DNA of 64,000 nucleotides from CAWDVH01 sp963805705 (GTDB lineage: Bacteria > Actinomycetota > Actinomycetes > Streptosporangiales > Streptosporangiaceae), in contig CAWDVH010000001.1 of NCBI GenBank assembly GCA_963805705.1, positions 806,001 through 870,000 on the forward strand, in the 5' to 3' direction. The notes under the pieces were generated by a model, which made no database searches, had not been told where the DNA came from, and saw nothing but the letters and a program-made list of their open reading frames with translations. Made by a program: the position numbers and the translations under genes. Of the stretch, positions 1 to 8,689 are shown in pieces (the first letter of the stretch is position 1; each line of letters starts with the position of its first letter).

Positions 1-1
1 A

Positions 2-508
2 GGCTTCTACATCAGCAAGAACTCCTTCACCGCCACTGCCCCGTGGCGGCTGAAGATCGATGCTTCCGGCTACGGCGGCGGCTGCATCCTTACGCTCATC
101 GACACGCACTCCGGAAATCGGGACCGTCTGGCGGACAGCCTGTATGCGACCTCGACATTCCAGATCCCCGACACAGGGAAATTCCGGTGGGGGGTCAATG
201 ACCCGCGGTGCAACGTGGTGCCGCTGCTCGGGACGGGGACGGAAACCCTGCCGTTCGCCATAGAGGCATCCGGCCCCAACGAGAGCGGGGTCTTCGCGAC
301 ACCTGGCGATGTATTGGTGCACGTGACGGACTGGGAAGGCAACCCCTCCTGCGAATTCAGGCTCTATGACCCGGCCAGCGGGACCGAGATCTACTTCGCG
401 ACGGCCACGAAGGGACAAAGCGATACCGTGCCGCTTCATCCTGAGGGCCGCAAGACGGCCTACCTACACCTCGAAGACTGCAAGGTCGAGGTGTCCGCCG
501 CACACTGA
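2..508 (+). CDS. Unknown protein, 5' end cut by window edge
   Basis: An open frame runs from the left edge to a TGA at 506-508, so only the last 168 residues or so are visible and the true start lies outside the window. The sequence looks beta-rich, with many Gly, Thr and Asp, several Cys (for example in GGGC and SCEF) and motifs such as WRLKIDASG and VHVTDWEG. This would fit a secreted or surface beta-sandwich domain, but I do not recognise a family. It converges on the SDR gene 46 bp downstream. Confidence 0.55.
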   Translation, partial: GFYISKNSFTATAPWRLKIDASGYGGGCILTLIDTHSGNRDRLADSLYATSTFQIPDTGKFRWGVNDPRCNVVPLLGTGTETLPFAIEASGPNESGVFATPGDVLVHVTDWEGNPSCEFRLYDPASGTEIYFATATKGQSDTVPLHPEGRKTAYLHLEDCKVEVSAAH

Positions 509-554
509 AGCGCAGCAGCTCAGCGAGGCCGCCGCCTGGGACGCGCATCCCCGG

Positions 555-1343
555 CTAGAGGTTGGATTTGATGATGCCGCCGTCGATCTGGTAGACGGCG
601 CCGGTGATGTAGGCGGCCTGCTGTGAGGCCAGGAACGCGACGAGGCTGCCGAGCTCGATCGGCTCACCGAGGCGCCCCACGGGGATCGTCGCAGCCAGCG
701 GCGCCAGCTGCGCCTGGAGCGCCCGATCCTCCTCCGGGCTGCGTCCCGCGCCGGCAATGATCCGGGAGGTCAGGAACCGGCCGGGGAGCACGAGGTTGAT
801 CGTGATGCCGTCCTTGGCCAGGTCCGGCATGATCGCCTTCATCAGCCCGGCGAGGCCAGGCCGGAGCCCGTTCGACAAGTCGATGCCCTCGACCGGCTGC
901 TTCACCGAACTCGACTCGATCGCGACGATGCGCCCCCACCGCTGGCCGCGCATATACGGCGCGACCTCGCGGACGAAGCGGACAAAGCTCAGCGTGACCA
1001 CCTCGAACGCCTGCCGCCAGTCGTCGTCGGTGAAGTCCGCGAACCGGCCCCGCGCCGGTCCGCCAGAGTTGCTGACCAGGATGTCGATACCGCCGAAACG
1101 CCCGGCCGTGGCCGAGACGACGCTCGCGATGCCCTCGGCGCTGGTCAGGTCGGCGGCAACAGCCAGTACCTCGGCGCCGGTCTCGCGCCGGATCTCCTGC
1201 GCCGTCGCCTGCAGGTCCGCCTCAGTCCGCGCGCAGATCGTGACCCGTGCGCCCTCACGCGCCAGCGCGAGCGCCGACGCCTTGCCCAGGCCCTTGCTTG
1301 ATGCGGCGACGAGCGCGACCTTGCCCTTCAGCCCCAGATCCAT
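555..1343 (-). CDS. SDR family oxidoreductase with atypical active site
   Basis: A 262-residue classical-length short-chain dehydrogenase, the family of NAD(P)-dependent reductases that includes FabG. The N-terminal Rossmann motif is clear (ASSKGLGKASA, about residues 14-24), as are the NSGG segment (about 91-94) and the C-terminal IDGG. The usual Tyr-x3-Lys pair is not there: the equivalent stretch reads IDLSNGLRPGLAGL. Related SDRs with an LSNxxR segment in place of YSASK are known in many bacteria, so this may be a distinct subfamily and not decay. The ATG at 1343 follows a purine-rich GGGGG stretch. It is divergent from the RNA methyltransferase. Confidence 0.85.
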   Translation of the reverse strand: MDLGLKGKVALVAASSKGLGKASALALAREGARVTICARTEADLQATAQEIRRETGAEVLAVAADLTSAEGIASVVSATAGRFGGIDILVSNSGGPARGRFADFTDDDWRQAFEVVTLSFVRFVREVAPYMRGQRWGRIVAIESSSVKQPVEGIDLSNGLRPGLAGLMKAIMPDLAKDGITINLVLPGRFLTSRIIAGAGRSPEEDRALQAQLAPLAATIPVGRLGEPIELGSLVAFLASQQAAYITGAVYQIDGGIIKSNL

Positions 1344-1451
1344 CCCTTACCCCCAGCTCGATCCTGCGGCCGTACGCCCACGGCCCGACCGACTCTAACG
1401 CCTGCGCGCGATGGGGGCCGGCGGCCGCCACCGTCCACTAATGTCGCTGAA

Positions 1452-2282
1452 GTGGGACAGGCGCTACGGGTCACAAGCCGCAACGCGGCGTTCCAGCAGT
1501 GGGAGGCGCTGCTGGCCAACCGGGCCAAGCGCCAGCGCAGCGGCGAGTTCATGGTCCAGGGCGTTCGCCCGATCACGCTCGCCATCCGCCATGGCTGGCC
1601 GATTCGGGCCCTGCTGTACGACGCCGATGCCGAGCTGTCGCGGTGGGCGGCAGATGCGCTCGACGCCGTCGACGCGACGAGAGTCGCCCTGTCGGCCGAG
1701 CTGATGCACGAGCTCGGCGGCAAGACCGACGGGACCCCCGAGCTGCTGGCCGTCGCGGCCCTGCCCGAGGACGACCTGAGCCGGATCCCGGCCGGGCCCG
1801 GCATGCTCACGGTCGTGTTCGACCGCCCGGCGAGCCCGGGGAACATCGGCGCGCTGATCCGGTCGGCCGACGCCTTCGGCGCGTCCGGGGTGATCGTCAC
1901 CGGCCACGCCGCCGATGTCTACGATCCCCGGTCGGTGCGGGCCAGCACCGGATCGCTGTTTTCCCTGGCGGCGGTGCGGGTCCCCTCGCACCGGGCCGTC
2001 CTGGACTGGGTCCAGGCCATCCGCGCCGGCGGCACCACCCTGCGCATCGTCGGCACGGACGAGAACGGCGATATCGACCTCACCCGCGTCGACTTCACCC
2101 AGCCGACGCTGCTGCTGGTCGGGAACGAGACAACCAGGCTCACCATGGCCTGGCGCGACGCGTGCGATCACCTGGCCCGGATACCCATGCTGGGCACGGC
2201 CAGCTCCCTGAACGCTGCCACGGCCGCGTCGATCGTGCTGTACGAGTCAGCGCGCCAGCGAATCGCCGCCCGGCAGGCATAA
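1452..2282 (+). CDS. TrmH/SpoU-type RNA 2'-O-methyltransferase
   Basis: A 276-residue protein of the SpoU (SPOUT) superfamily, which transfers methyl from S-adenosylmethionine to a ribose 2'-OH in tRNA or rRNA. It has a short N-terminal substrate-binding region and a C-terminal catalytic domain with the three family motifs: SPGNIGALIRSADAFG (motif 1), LLVGNE (motif 2) and MLGTASSLNAATAASIVLYE (motif 3), which form the trefoil knot that binds SAM. GTG is the likely start. The exact target nucleotide cannot be read from sequence. It stands alone on the + strand, divergent from the SDR. Confidence 0.88.
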   Translation: MGQALRVTSRNAAFQQWEALLANRAKRQRSGEFMVQGVRPITLAIRHGWPIRALLYDADAELSRWAADALDAVDATRVALSAELMHELGGKTDGTPELLAVAALPEDDLSRIPAGPGMLTVVFDRPASPGNIGALIRSADAFGASGVIVTGHAADVYDPRSVRASTGSLFSLAAVRVPSHRAVLDWVQAIRAGGTTLRIVGTDENGDIDLTRVDFTQPTLLLVGNETTRLTMAWRDACDHLARIPMLGTASSLNAATAASIVLYESARQRIAARQA

Positions 2283-2397
2283 CCGCGGGTATGCGGGCCC
2301 GGCTGGCGGGCGGCACCCGGCCGGCGGCCTTCCCGCTGGGCGGATCGAGCGCTAGATTCGGCACCACGAAGATCCAGTACCGGACCGGGAGGTCAAC

Positions 2398-3156
2398 ATG
2401 GCCAGCTCGCATGTGACGGTCGGGTCGGGTGACCACCGCGTTCTCGTGCTGCACGGCTGGTTCGGCTCGGCGCGCGGCTGGGGCCTGCTGCCCGAGTACC
2501 TGGACGGGTCGAGGTACACCTACGTCTTCATGGATCTGCGCGGCTACGGCGACCGGGAGCAGACCGCGGGCGACTTCACCATGGAGGAAGCGGCGGCCGA
2601 CGCGGTCGCGCTCGCCGACGAGCTCGGGTGGGACCGCTTCTCGCTCGTCGGGCACTCGATGAGCGGTCAGGCGATCCAGCACGTGCTGCTGCAGGCGCCA
2701 GGGCGGGTCCGGCGGCTGGTCGGCCTCAACGCGGTGCCGGCCACTGGGGTACCGTTCGACGACCAGGGGTGGGCCCTGTTCTCCGGTGCGGCGGCCAGCC
2801 GCGACAACCGGGCGCTGATCATTAACTTCACCACGGGCAGCAGGCTGACCAGCAGCTTCATCGACCGCGTCGTGCAGCACTCGCTCGATCATTCCAGCGC
2901 CGAGGCGTTCGGGGCCTACCTGGAGTCGTGGGCGAACACTAACTTTTCCGAGCAGGTGCAGGGCAACCAGGCCGCGGTCAAGCTCATCGTCGGGGAGCAC
3001 GACCCGGCGCTGTCGGCGGAGGCCATGAAGCAGACCTGGCTGGCGTTCTATCCGAACGCCGAGCTTGAGGTGCTCGCCAACGCGGGGCACTACCCGATGT
3101 TCGAGACGCCGGCCGCGCTCGCGTCATCCATCGAGGAGTTCCTGGGGCGGGGCTGA
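2398..3156 (+). CDS. Alpha/beta hydrolase
   Basis: A 252-residue alpha/beta-hydrolase fold enzyme. The oxyanion segment HGWFGS (about residues 19-24), the nucleophile elbow GHSMSG (about 82-87), an acid in GEHDPAL and the catalytic His in NAGHYPMFE complete the triad. No signal peptide is seen, so it is probably cytoplasmic. It ends 5 bp before the P450 gene and is probably co-transcribed with it and with the reductase/ferredoxin fusion, which suggests it acts on a substrate or product of that oxidation system. The specific ester or other substrate is unknown. Confidence 0.85.
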   Translation: MASSHVTVGSGDHRVLVLHGWFGSARGWGLLPEYLDGSRYTYVFMDLRGYGDREQTAGDFTMEEAAADAVALADELGWDRFSLVGHSMSGQAIQHVLLQAPGRVRRLVGLNAVPATGVPFDDQGWALFSGAAASRDNRALIINFTTGSRLTSSFIDRVVQHSLDHSSAEAFGAYLESWANTNFSEQVQGNQAAVKLIVGEHDPALSAEAMKQTWLAFYPNAELEVLANAGHYPMFETPAALASSIEEFLGRG

Positions 3157-3161
3157 CCGCG

Positions 3162-4535
3162 ATGGCACGGCCCGACACCGAGGTCGTGTTTGATCCCGCG
3201 ACCTACGTGGACGCGGTGCCGTACGACGCGCTCGGGCGGCTGCGCCGGGACACCCCGGTCGCCTGGGTCGATGAGATTCCCGTCCTCGGCTGGCCGGCGG
3301 GCCCGGGTTTCTGGCTCGTGCTGCGCCACGCTGATGTCGAGGCGGTCATGAAGCAGCCCCGGCTGTTCTCCTCCTGGCTGGGCGCGACGCAGATCCGCGA
3401 CCCGGCGACGCCGGAGGCGCTTGGCTACGTGCGCCGCATGATGCTCAACATGGACCCGCCGGACCATTCGCGGCTACGGCGCCTGCTCAGCCGCTCTTTC
3501 ACGCCGCGCGCCATCGCGCAGCTCGAGCAGCGCATCCGCGGGCACGCGCGCGCCCTATGTGAGCGAGCCCTGGGCGACCGGGTCCCGGGCGGGCGGACCC
3601 TAGGCGGGCGGACCCTGGGCGGCCGGGGCGAAAGCTTCGACTTCGCCAAGGACCTGGCCGCTGATCTGCCGCTGCTGACCCTCGCTGACGTCCTGGGCGT
3701 GCCGGAGCAGGATCGCCGGCTGCTGTTCGACTGGTCCAACCGCGTCATCGGCTACCAGGATCCCGACTACGCCTCGTCGGCCGAATTCGACCCGTCCGGC
3801 GGCACGCCGATGGCCAGGGAGGCAGTCTCTCTGCGGCCCGTACCGGACGCCGGCGGCCGCCTGCCCGACCCGCGCACCCGCGAGGGCATGCCCGACCTGT
3901 ACGCCTACGCCCACCTGCTGGCCGACGAGAAGCGCCGCCTGCCCGGTGATGACATCATGTCGATCCTGCTGGCCCAGGTCGACGAGGACGGGGGCCAGGT
4001 GTCGGTGCAGGAGTTCGAGAACATGTTCTGGCTGTTCGCGGTGGCGGGCAACGAGACAGTGCGCAACGGCCTGCCGGGGGCCTGCATCGCGCTGCTGGAG
4101 CATCCGGACGCGCAGCATGAGCTGCGCGCCGACCCGCGGCTGATGCCCGGCGCGGTCGAGGAGATGCTGCGCTGGTGGACACCGGTGATGACGTTTCGCC
4201 GCACCGCGTCCGCGGACTGCGAGCTCGGCGGGCAGATGATCTGCGAAGGCGACAAGGTGGTCGTCTCCTTCACCTCCGCTAACCGGGACGAAGCCGTCTT
4301 CGGTAACGCAGACCGGTTCGACATCCGGCGGCATCCCAACCCGCACCTGGTCTTCGGTCACGGCCCGCACTTCTGCCTCGGCTCGCATCTCGCCCGCATC
4401 CAGCTGCGGGCACTATTCGACGAGGTGCTCGCCCGCACGTCGTCCCTCACCTTCGCGGGCCAGCCGTCCTACCTGCGCTCGAACTTCCAGCGCGGCGTCA
4501 AGAGCTTGCCGATCGCCTGGACGGCGGAGGACTGA
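3162..4535 (+). CDS. Cytochrome P450
   Basis: A 457-residue soluble bacterial P450. Visible motifs are the I-helix AGNETVRNG, the K-helix EEMLR (ExxR), and the haem loop FGHGPHFCLG with the axial thiolate Cys405. Many actinobacterial relatives hydroxylate lipids, sterols or natural products; the substrate here is unknown. An unusual low-complexity stretch at about residues 140-155 (GGRTLGGRTLGGRG) is made by ~15-bp tandem repeats at about 3575-3625 and probably forms a surface loop. It sits 26 bp before a gene that carries its own reductase and ferredoxin domains, so its electron supply is likely encoded next door. Confidence 0.93.
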   Translation: MARPDTEVVFDPATYVDAVPYDALGRLRRDTPVAWVDEIPVLGWPAGPGFWLVLRHADVEAVMKQPRLFSSWLGATQIRDPATPEALGYVRRMMLNMDPPDHSRLRRLLSRSFTPRAIAQLEQRIRGHARALCERALGDRVPGGRTLGGRTLGGRGESFDFAKDLAADLPLLTLADVLGVPEQDRRLLFDWSNRVIGYQDPDYASSAEFDPSGGTPMAREAVSLRPVPDAGGRLPDPRTREGMPDLYAYAHLLADEKRRLPGDDIMSILLAQVDEDGGQVSVQEFENMFWLFAVAGNETVRNGLPGACIALLEHPDAQHELRADPRLMPGAVEEMLRWWTPVMTFRRTASADCELGGQMICEGDKVVVSFTSANRDEAVFGNADRFDIRRHPNPHLVFGHGPHFCLGSHLARIQLRALFDEVLARTSSLTFAGQPSYLRSNFQRGVKSLPIAWTAED

Positions 4536-4561
4536 CTTTTGGACCGTGAAAAGCTGGGCTG

Positions 4562-6325
4562 GTGGTGACTACCGGGCGGCAGGCCGGCGCTCTGCTGTCG
4601 GTGAATGTGGGCATGCCGCAGGACGTGACCTGGCACGGCCGGACTGTGCGCACGGCGGTGTGGAAGAAGCCGGTCACCGGGCCGCGGACGGTGCGGCGGC
4701 TCAATATCGACGGTGACGGGCAGGGGGACCTGGCCGGGCACGGCGGCGAGCAGCGTGCCGTGTTCGTCTACCAGGTCGAGTCCTACCAGTACTGGCAGGA
4801 CCAGCTCGGCCGCACTGACTTCGAGTACGGGCAGTTCGGGGAGAACTTCACCGTGCGCGGCCTGGCTGACGACCAGGTGTGCATCGGCGACCGCTACCAG
4901 ATCGGCAGCGCGGTGTTCGAGGTCACCCAGCCGCGCGTCACCTGCTACCGGGTCGGCATCCGGCTGGATGATCCCCGCATCCCGGCGCTCCTGGTCTCCC
5001 ATCACCGGCCAGGGTTCTATTTCCGCGTGCTGGCCGAGGGCGACGTGCAGGCCAGCGACGAGATCATCAAGCTCGCCTCCGGCCCGGAGGGCATGACGGT
5101 CGCGGAGATCGACGCCCTGCTGTACCTGCCCGGGCATCCTCGCCAGCAGGTGCAGCGGGCGCTGCGCATCCCCGCCCTCAGCGGCGGCTGGCAGACCTCG
5201 TTCCGGGAGATAATCGACCATCCCGGCGAGAACGCGGGCCTCACCGAGGCCAGCCCGCCGCCGGCCTGGCCCGGCTTCCGGCCGCTGACCGTGACCGCGA
5301 CGGACCGGGAGAGCGACACGGTGGTCTCATTCCGCCTGGCCGACCCGCGGGGCGCGAGCCTGCCGCCCGCCCAGCCGGGGCAGTTCCTGACCGTGCGCCT
5401 GCTCGCCGACCCAGCCGGGCGGCCGCTGCTGCGCAGCTACTCGCTGTCCGGGCCGCCGGGCGCTGATGAGTACCGCATCAGCGTCAAGCGGGAGCAGCAC
5501 GGGGCCGGGAGCCAGTTCCTGCAAAGCCGCGTGCGGGCGGGTGACGTGCTGGAAGCGGCCGCACCGCGCGGCACCTTCACCCTGCGGCCGGGACAGGGGC
5601 CAGTTCTGCTGATCAGCGCGGGGGTCGGCGCGACACCGGTACTTGCCATGCTGCACGCGCTGGCCGCCGGCCAGTCCGGCCGCGACATCTGGTGGCTGCA
5701 CGGGGCCCGCAACCGGGCCGCAGAACCCTTCGCGGCCGAGTCGCGGGCCCTGCTGGCCGCGCTGCCCAGCGCGCACCGCCACATCTGCTACAGCAGGCCG
5801 GATCCCGGCGACATCCAGGGCCGCGACTATGACACGGCGGGACACCTGGCGGCGCCGGTCCTGGCCGCCCTGGACCTGCCGCGCAGTGCAGAGGCCTACC
5901 TCTGCGGCCCGGCGGCGTTCATGACCGAGATATCGGCTGCCCTAGTCGCGGCCGGCCTCCAGCCCGCCCACATCCGCACGGAAATCTTCGGTGCCGGGCC
6001 AGCGCAGACGCCGGGTATCGCGCCAGTACCAGTGCGGCCGCCGCACCTGCCCGCCGGGCCGCCGGGCAGCGGACCGCCGGTCGCATTCGCGCGCAGCGAC
6101 CTGACCGCGCGCTGGGATCCCGGCTACGCCAGCCTGCTGGAGTTCGCCGAGGCCTGCGACGTGCCGGTGCGCTGGTCCTGCCGCACCGGGGTGTGCCACA
6201 CCTGCCAGACCGCCGTCGTGTCCGGGACGGTCAGCTACGCCCCCGAGCCTGTCGATGACCCCCCCGAGGGCAGCGTGCTCATCTGCTGCGCACAGCCCAG
6301 TGGCGACCTGGTCCTCGACCTGTGA
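4562..6325 (+). CDS. MOSC domain / flavin reductase / 2Fe-2S ferredoxin fusion
   Basis: A 587-residue three-part protein. An N-terminal MOSC domain of the YiiM type (about residues 10-210, with VNVG, GDGQGDLAGHGG and VTCYRVG) is followed by a ferredoxin-NADP reductase-like module (about 235-460: FAD motif RSYSLSG, nucleotide-binding GVGATPVLAM and CGP) and a plant-type 2Fe-2S ferredoxin domain with Cys540, 545, 548 and 576. Such proteins move electrons from NAD(P)H through flavin and iron-sulfur to an oxygenase or molybdenum-type reductase. Its place directly after the P450 makes that enzyme the obvious partner (inference). The start is GTG. Its 3' end overlaps the convergent EamA gene by 47 bp. 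Confidence 0.93.
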   Translation: MVTTGRQAGALLSVNVGMPQDVTWHGRTVRTAVWKKPVTGPRTVRRLNIDGDGQGDLAGHGGEQRAVFVYQVESYQYWQDQLGRTDFEYGQFGENFTVRGLADDQVCIGDRYQIGSAVFEVTQPRVTCYRVGIRLDDPRIPALLVSHHRPGFYFRVLAEGDVQASDEIIKLASGPEGMTVAEIDALLYLPGHPRQQVQRALRIPALSGGWQTSFREIIDHPGENAGLTEASPPPAWPGFRPLTVTATDRESDTVVSFRLADPRGASLPPAQPGQFLTVRLLADPAGRPLLRSYSLSGPPGADEYRISVKREQHGAGSQFLQSRVRAGDVLEAAAPRGTFTLRPGQGPVLLISAGVGATPVLAMLHALAAGQSGRDIWWLHGARNRAAEPFAAESRALLAALPSAHRHICYSRPDPGDIQGRDYDTAGHLAAPVLAALDLPRSAEAYLCGPAAFMTEISAALVAAGLQPAHIRTEIFGAGPAQTPGIAPVPVRPPHLPAGPPGSGPPVAFARSDLTARWDPGYASLLEFAEACDVPVRWSCRTGVCHTCQTAVVSGTVSYAPEPVDDPPEGSVLICCAQPSGDLVLDL

Positions 6326-7496
6326 TCGCCGGTGTCCCGCGCATGACCAAGATCATGCTGTCGGGGTACTGGGGTGGCAGTGGCCGGGGCGGGGCGGTGG
6401 CCGGGGTGGTGGCGGTGGCCGGGGCGGTGGCCGTGGCGGGGGCGGTGGCCGGGGCGGTGGCGGTGGCTGGGGTGGTGGCGTGGTGGTGGTCGGTGATGGT
6501 GAAGTACAGGACGGAGGCGCCGACCAGCAGGGCGCCGAGGATGTCACGGCCGGTGATGCCCTCGCGCAGGAACAGCACCGCCGAGGCCACGCCGAACACC
6601 GGGATCAGGTTGAGCACGATCGCCGCCCGCCCCGCCTGGACCCGCACGATCACCTGGTTGAACAGCAGGAAGCTGACCGCGAACCCGCCCACCCCGACCA
6701 GGACCGCCGCCACCCAGAACCGCGGCGCGCCCGGCACGCCCGCCGGCGCGGCGCCTGTGCCCCACCGCACCGCGGTGACCAGCACGCAGGCCGCCGTGGC
6801 CACCGTGAACTGCCACGCCGTCAGCGACAGCGCATCCGAGCCGTCGCCGAACCGCCGGGCCGCGATGGTGTACAGCGCCGCGCTCAGCATGCCCCCCGCC
6901 ACCAGCAGGTCACCGGCCGCGGTGCCGCGGCCCGCGCCCGCGCCGGCCAGCACCACCAGCCCGCCCAGCGCCCCCGCCACCGCCAGGACCGCCGGGCGCG
7001 ACACCCGCTCCCGCAGCAGCACCGCCGCCAGCGCCACCACCAGCGCCGACTCCAGCCCGCCGATCACCGCCCCGTGCACCGCGCTGGTCAGCGACAAGCC
7101 CACCGTGTCCCCCAGGTAGGCCAGCGCCGGCTCCAGCAGACCCAGCAGCACCGGCAGCCACCACGACCCCGGCGGCCGGTACCCCCGCACCACCAGCACC
7201 ACCCACAGCACCGCCGTGGCCGCCAGCAGCTCCACGCACAACAGCGACACCGGATCAAACCCCCCCAGCGCGAACTTCGTCCCGCTGACCGCCACCCCCC
7301 ACAACCCCGCCGCCACCCCCAGCCCCACCACCGGACGCCGCAGCCCGGCCAGCCGCCTCGCGGCGGCCTGGCCGGGCCGACTGGTCTCGTGCAGCGAGCC
7401 GCTACGGGCCGGCGGGGTCCTGCACCCTGGCTCTGAGGTCCTGATACGCTCCGGCGCCGCTGGAATGGCCGTTACGCTGGGAGCCACATTAATCAC
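6279..7496 (-). CDS. EamA/DMT-family transporter, copy 1
   Basis: A drug/metabolite transporter-type inner-membrane protein with about ten hydrophobic segments in two EamA halves. The core from LAGLRRPVVGLG to VLYFTITDHHHA is identical to the gene at 9489-10487. The first ~48 residues and the tail differ: copy 1 begins with an unrelated N-terminal stretch (IPAAPERIRTSEPG) and ends with a longer Ala-Thr-Pro repeat (ATAPATAT) plus an Arg-rich tail antisense to the preceding gene. The GTG at 7496 is the longest start; a start closer to the first membrane segment is possible. The swapped ends show that a duplication boundary lies inside the reading frame. Substrate unknown. Confidence 0.75.
   Translation of the reverse strand: MINVAPSVTAIPAAPERIRTSEPGCRTPPARSGSLHETSRPGQAAARRLAGLRRPVVGLGVAAGLWGVAVSGTKFALGGFDPVSLLCVELLAATAVLWVVLVVRGYRPPGSWWLPVLLGLLEPALAYLGDTVGLSLTSAVHGAVIGGLESALVVALAAVLLRERVSRPAVLAVAGALGGLVVLAGAGAGRGTAAGDLLVAGGMLSAALYTIAARRFGDGSDALSLTAWQFTVATAACVLVTAVRWGTGAAPAGVPGAPRFWVAAVLVGVGGFAVSFLLFNQVIVRVQAGRAAIVLNLIPVFGVASAVLFLREGITGRDILGALLVGASVLYFTITDHHHATTPATATAPATAPATATAPATATTPATAPPRPLPPQYPDSMILVMRGTPAITGRGPGRHWAVRSR
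6375..6485. repeat. GGCGGTGGC-type low-complexity repeat inside EamA copy 1
   Basis: A run of 6- and 12-bp variants of GGTGGCCGGGGC and GGCGGTGGC. It encodes the Ala-Thr-Pro tail of the transporter. The run is longer here than in the second copy, where only the innermost part is kept, so its length has changed since duplication or it served as the breakpoint. Confidence 0.8.
6423..7352. repeat. Exact ~930-bp direct repeat, unit 1
   Basis: This block is repeated in the same orientation at 9540-10469 (offset 3117 bp). Every line I compared matches and the encoded protein is identical. It covers almost all of the EamA coding region and stops inside the frame at both ends. Exact identity implies a recent duplication or gene conversion, or an assembly artefact. 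Confidence 0.9.
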
Positions 7497-7529
7497 GTTC
7501 CGTTATATTGCTAGGTCCGCGTGGCGCGG

Positions 7530-7913
7530 TCAGGCCGTGGCGGCGGAGGTGGCCCGGCGGGCGGCCAGGGCCCGGTAGAGGAGCACGGCTGCGCTGGCAG
7601 CGACCAGCGCGGCTCCGAACGCGATCAGGGCGATCTGCCAGCCCGCCATGCCGCCCATCGCGATCACGCGGACGGTGGTCACTGGGGCCGGCCCGACGCC
7701 GGTCGTCGCCGGCAGTTGCGTGACGCCGGTGACGCTGCCTCCGCTGTCGGGTACCGGCACCTGCATGGCCATGGCGGCCGGGGCGATGGCGGCGAATGCC
7801 AGCAGCCCGCTGATGGCCGCGGCCACGACGCCGCCGAGACGGCGGATGCGTGCGCCGGCCTTTCGCGCGGCCGTCTGGGGACGTGCTGCCCGGTGAGCTG
7901 AAGATGTGAACAT
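7530..7913 (-). CDS. Small secreted/membrane protein
   Basis: A 127-residue protein of no recognised family. A twin-Arg-rich N-terminus precedes a hydrophobic segment ending in AMA (about residues 30-50, signal peptide or anchor). A Pro/Thr/Gly-rich linker follows, then a second membrane segment (about 88-110) and a short Arg-rich cytoplasmic tail. It could be a single-span protein with a short outside loop after signal cleavage. The ATG is well placed after CAGGAGAAGGCC. It lies between the two EamA copies but on the side away from the toxin-antitoxin genes. Confidence 0.7.
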   Translation of the reverse strand: MFTSSAHRAARPQTAARKAGARIRRLGGVVAAAISGLLAFAAIAPAAMAMQVPVPDSGGSVTGVTQLPATTGVGPAPVTTVRVIAMGGMAGWQIALIAFGAALVAASAAVLLYRALAARRATSAATA

Positions 7914-8247
7914 GGCCTTCTCCTGTCTGCGCGGTACGACCGGGTGTTCCGGTCGTTCCAGGCGAACGTACGGCGGCCGATGCCACTCCCAGATCGGGAA
8001 CGGATGCCTATGTTTGCCCGCAGGCCACCCACATTTGCGCCGCCGCTCCCCCGTCTCCGCGGCCGTTCGGCCGTCGGGCGCATGAGCTTGCGCTACGCAC
8101 GCTGAGTGGCGGTGGCGTGAGTCCCGGAGGCGGCCGCATATGACGTGGCGGTGGACCGGCTCGAGGGTCTTGGATGGGTTGCCGCAGCTGGTGAACCTTC
8201 AAGGACGGCAGGGAACCCGGTGGGATAAGCAGGCGCAGTCCCGGCCT
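7914..8247. other. Intergenic region, no gene seen
   Basis: About 330 bp between the small membrane protein and the MazG-like gene. It holds the upstream region of the former. Reading frames here are shadows, and I see no clear hairpin terminator, tRNA or riboswitch. Confidence 0.5.
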
Positions 8248-8580
8248 TTATTGGCTCGGCTGCACCTCTGTCGAACCTGTAGTCTCGGTCCTGACGAGGG
8301 CACCGTTCAGCTGCCGCTGATAAGTGCGGGTGGCATTCTTCTCGATCTTCGCCTCGATCTCCTTCTGCAGATCAACGCCGACCATCCCGGCGAGCCCGAG
8401 CAGGTAGATCGCGCAATCGGCGAGCTCCTCCCCCACATCCTGGCTGCCCTTACGCCAGGCTTCGAATGCCTCAGCCATCTCTCCGTTCAGCAGGCAGAAC
8501 TCCACCGGGACGTCGGTCGTGTTGAACCCTTTAGCGATCTTGTTGGCCCAGGCCAGGCGCTGTGCTGTCCGGATATCCAT
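8248..8580 (-). CDS. MazG-like NTP pyrophosphohydrolase
   Basis: A 110-residue all-alpha NTP pyrophosphatase of the MazG/DUF84-like class. The core is GEMAEAFEAWRKG (ExxxE) and VGEELADCAIYLLGLA (EExxD), whose acidic residues bind Mg2+ and the nucleotide triphosphate; relatives remove non-canonical or regulatory nucleotides. I chose the ATG at 8580 because MDIRTAQRLAWANKIAKGF matches the family's usual N-terminus, while the longer frame has an unlikely Arg-rich head. It lies downstream of the vapC gene on the same strand, separated by a decayed EamA fragment, so it may be part of the same accessory patch. Confidence 0.8.
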   Translation of the reverse strand: MDIRTAQRLAWANKIAKGFNTTDVPVEFCLLNGEMAEAFEAWRKGSQDVGEELADCAIYLLGLAGMVGVDLQKEIEAKIEKNATRTYQRQLNGALVRTETTGSTEVQPSQ

Positions 8581-8689
8581 TGACCGATTGTCGCCCCTGC
8601 ACCTACCCGCGCGGAATCGGGCAGCGCGAGGCACGCGCTCGCACGATGCGCTGTGCCGCCGCGGCGGATTCGCGGCGATCGGCGATCGG

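Noticed and set aside
6255..7436. Long + strand open frame rich in His, Arg, Gln and Pro opposite the EamA gene (also at 9327-10595)
   Set aside because: It is the antisense shadow of the transporter in GC-rich DNA, with no family features or ribosome site.
8160..8240. Possible cobalamin-riboswitch-like text (GGCAGGGAACCCGGTG)
   Set aside because: The conserved core and the following pairing are not present, and no B12 gene follows on that strand.
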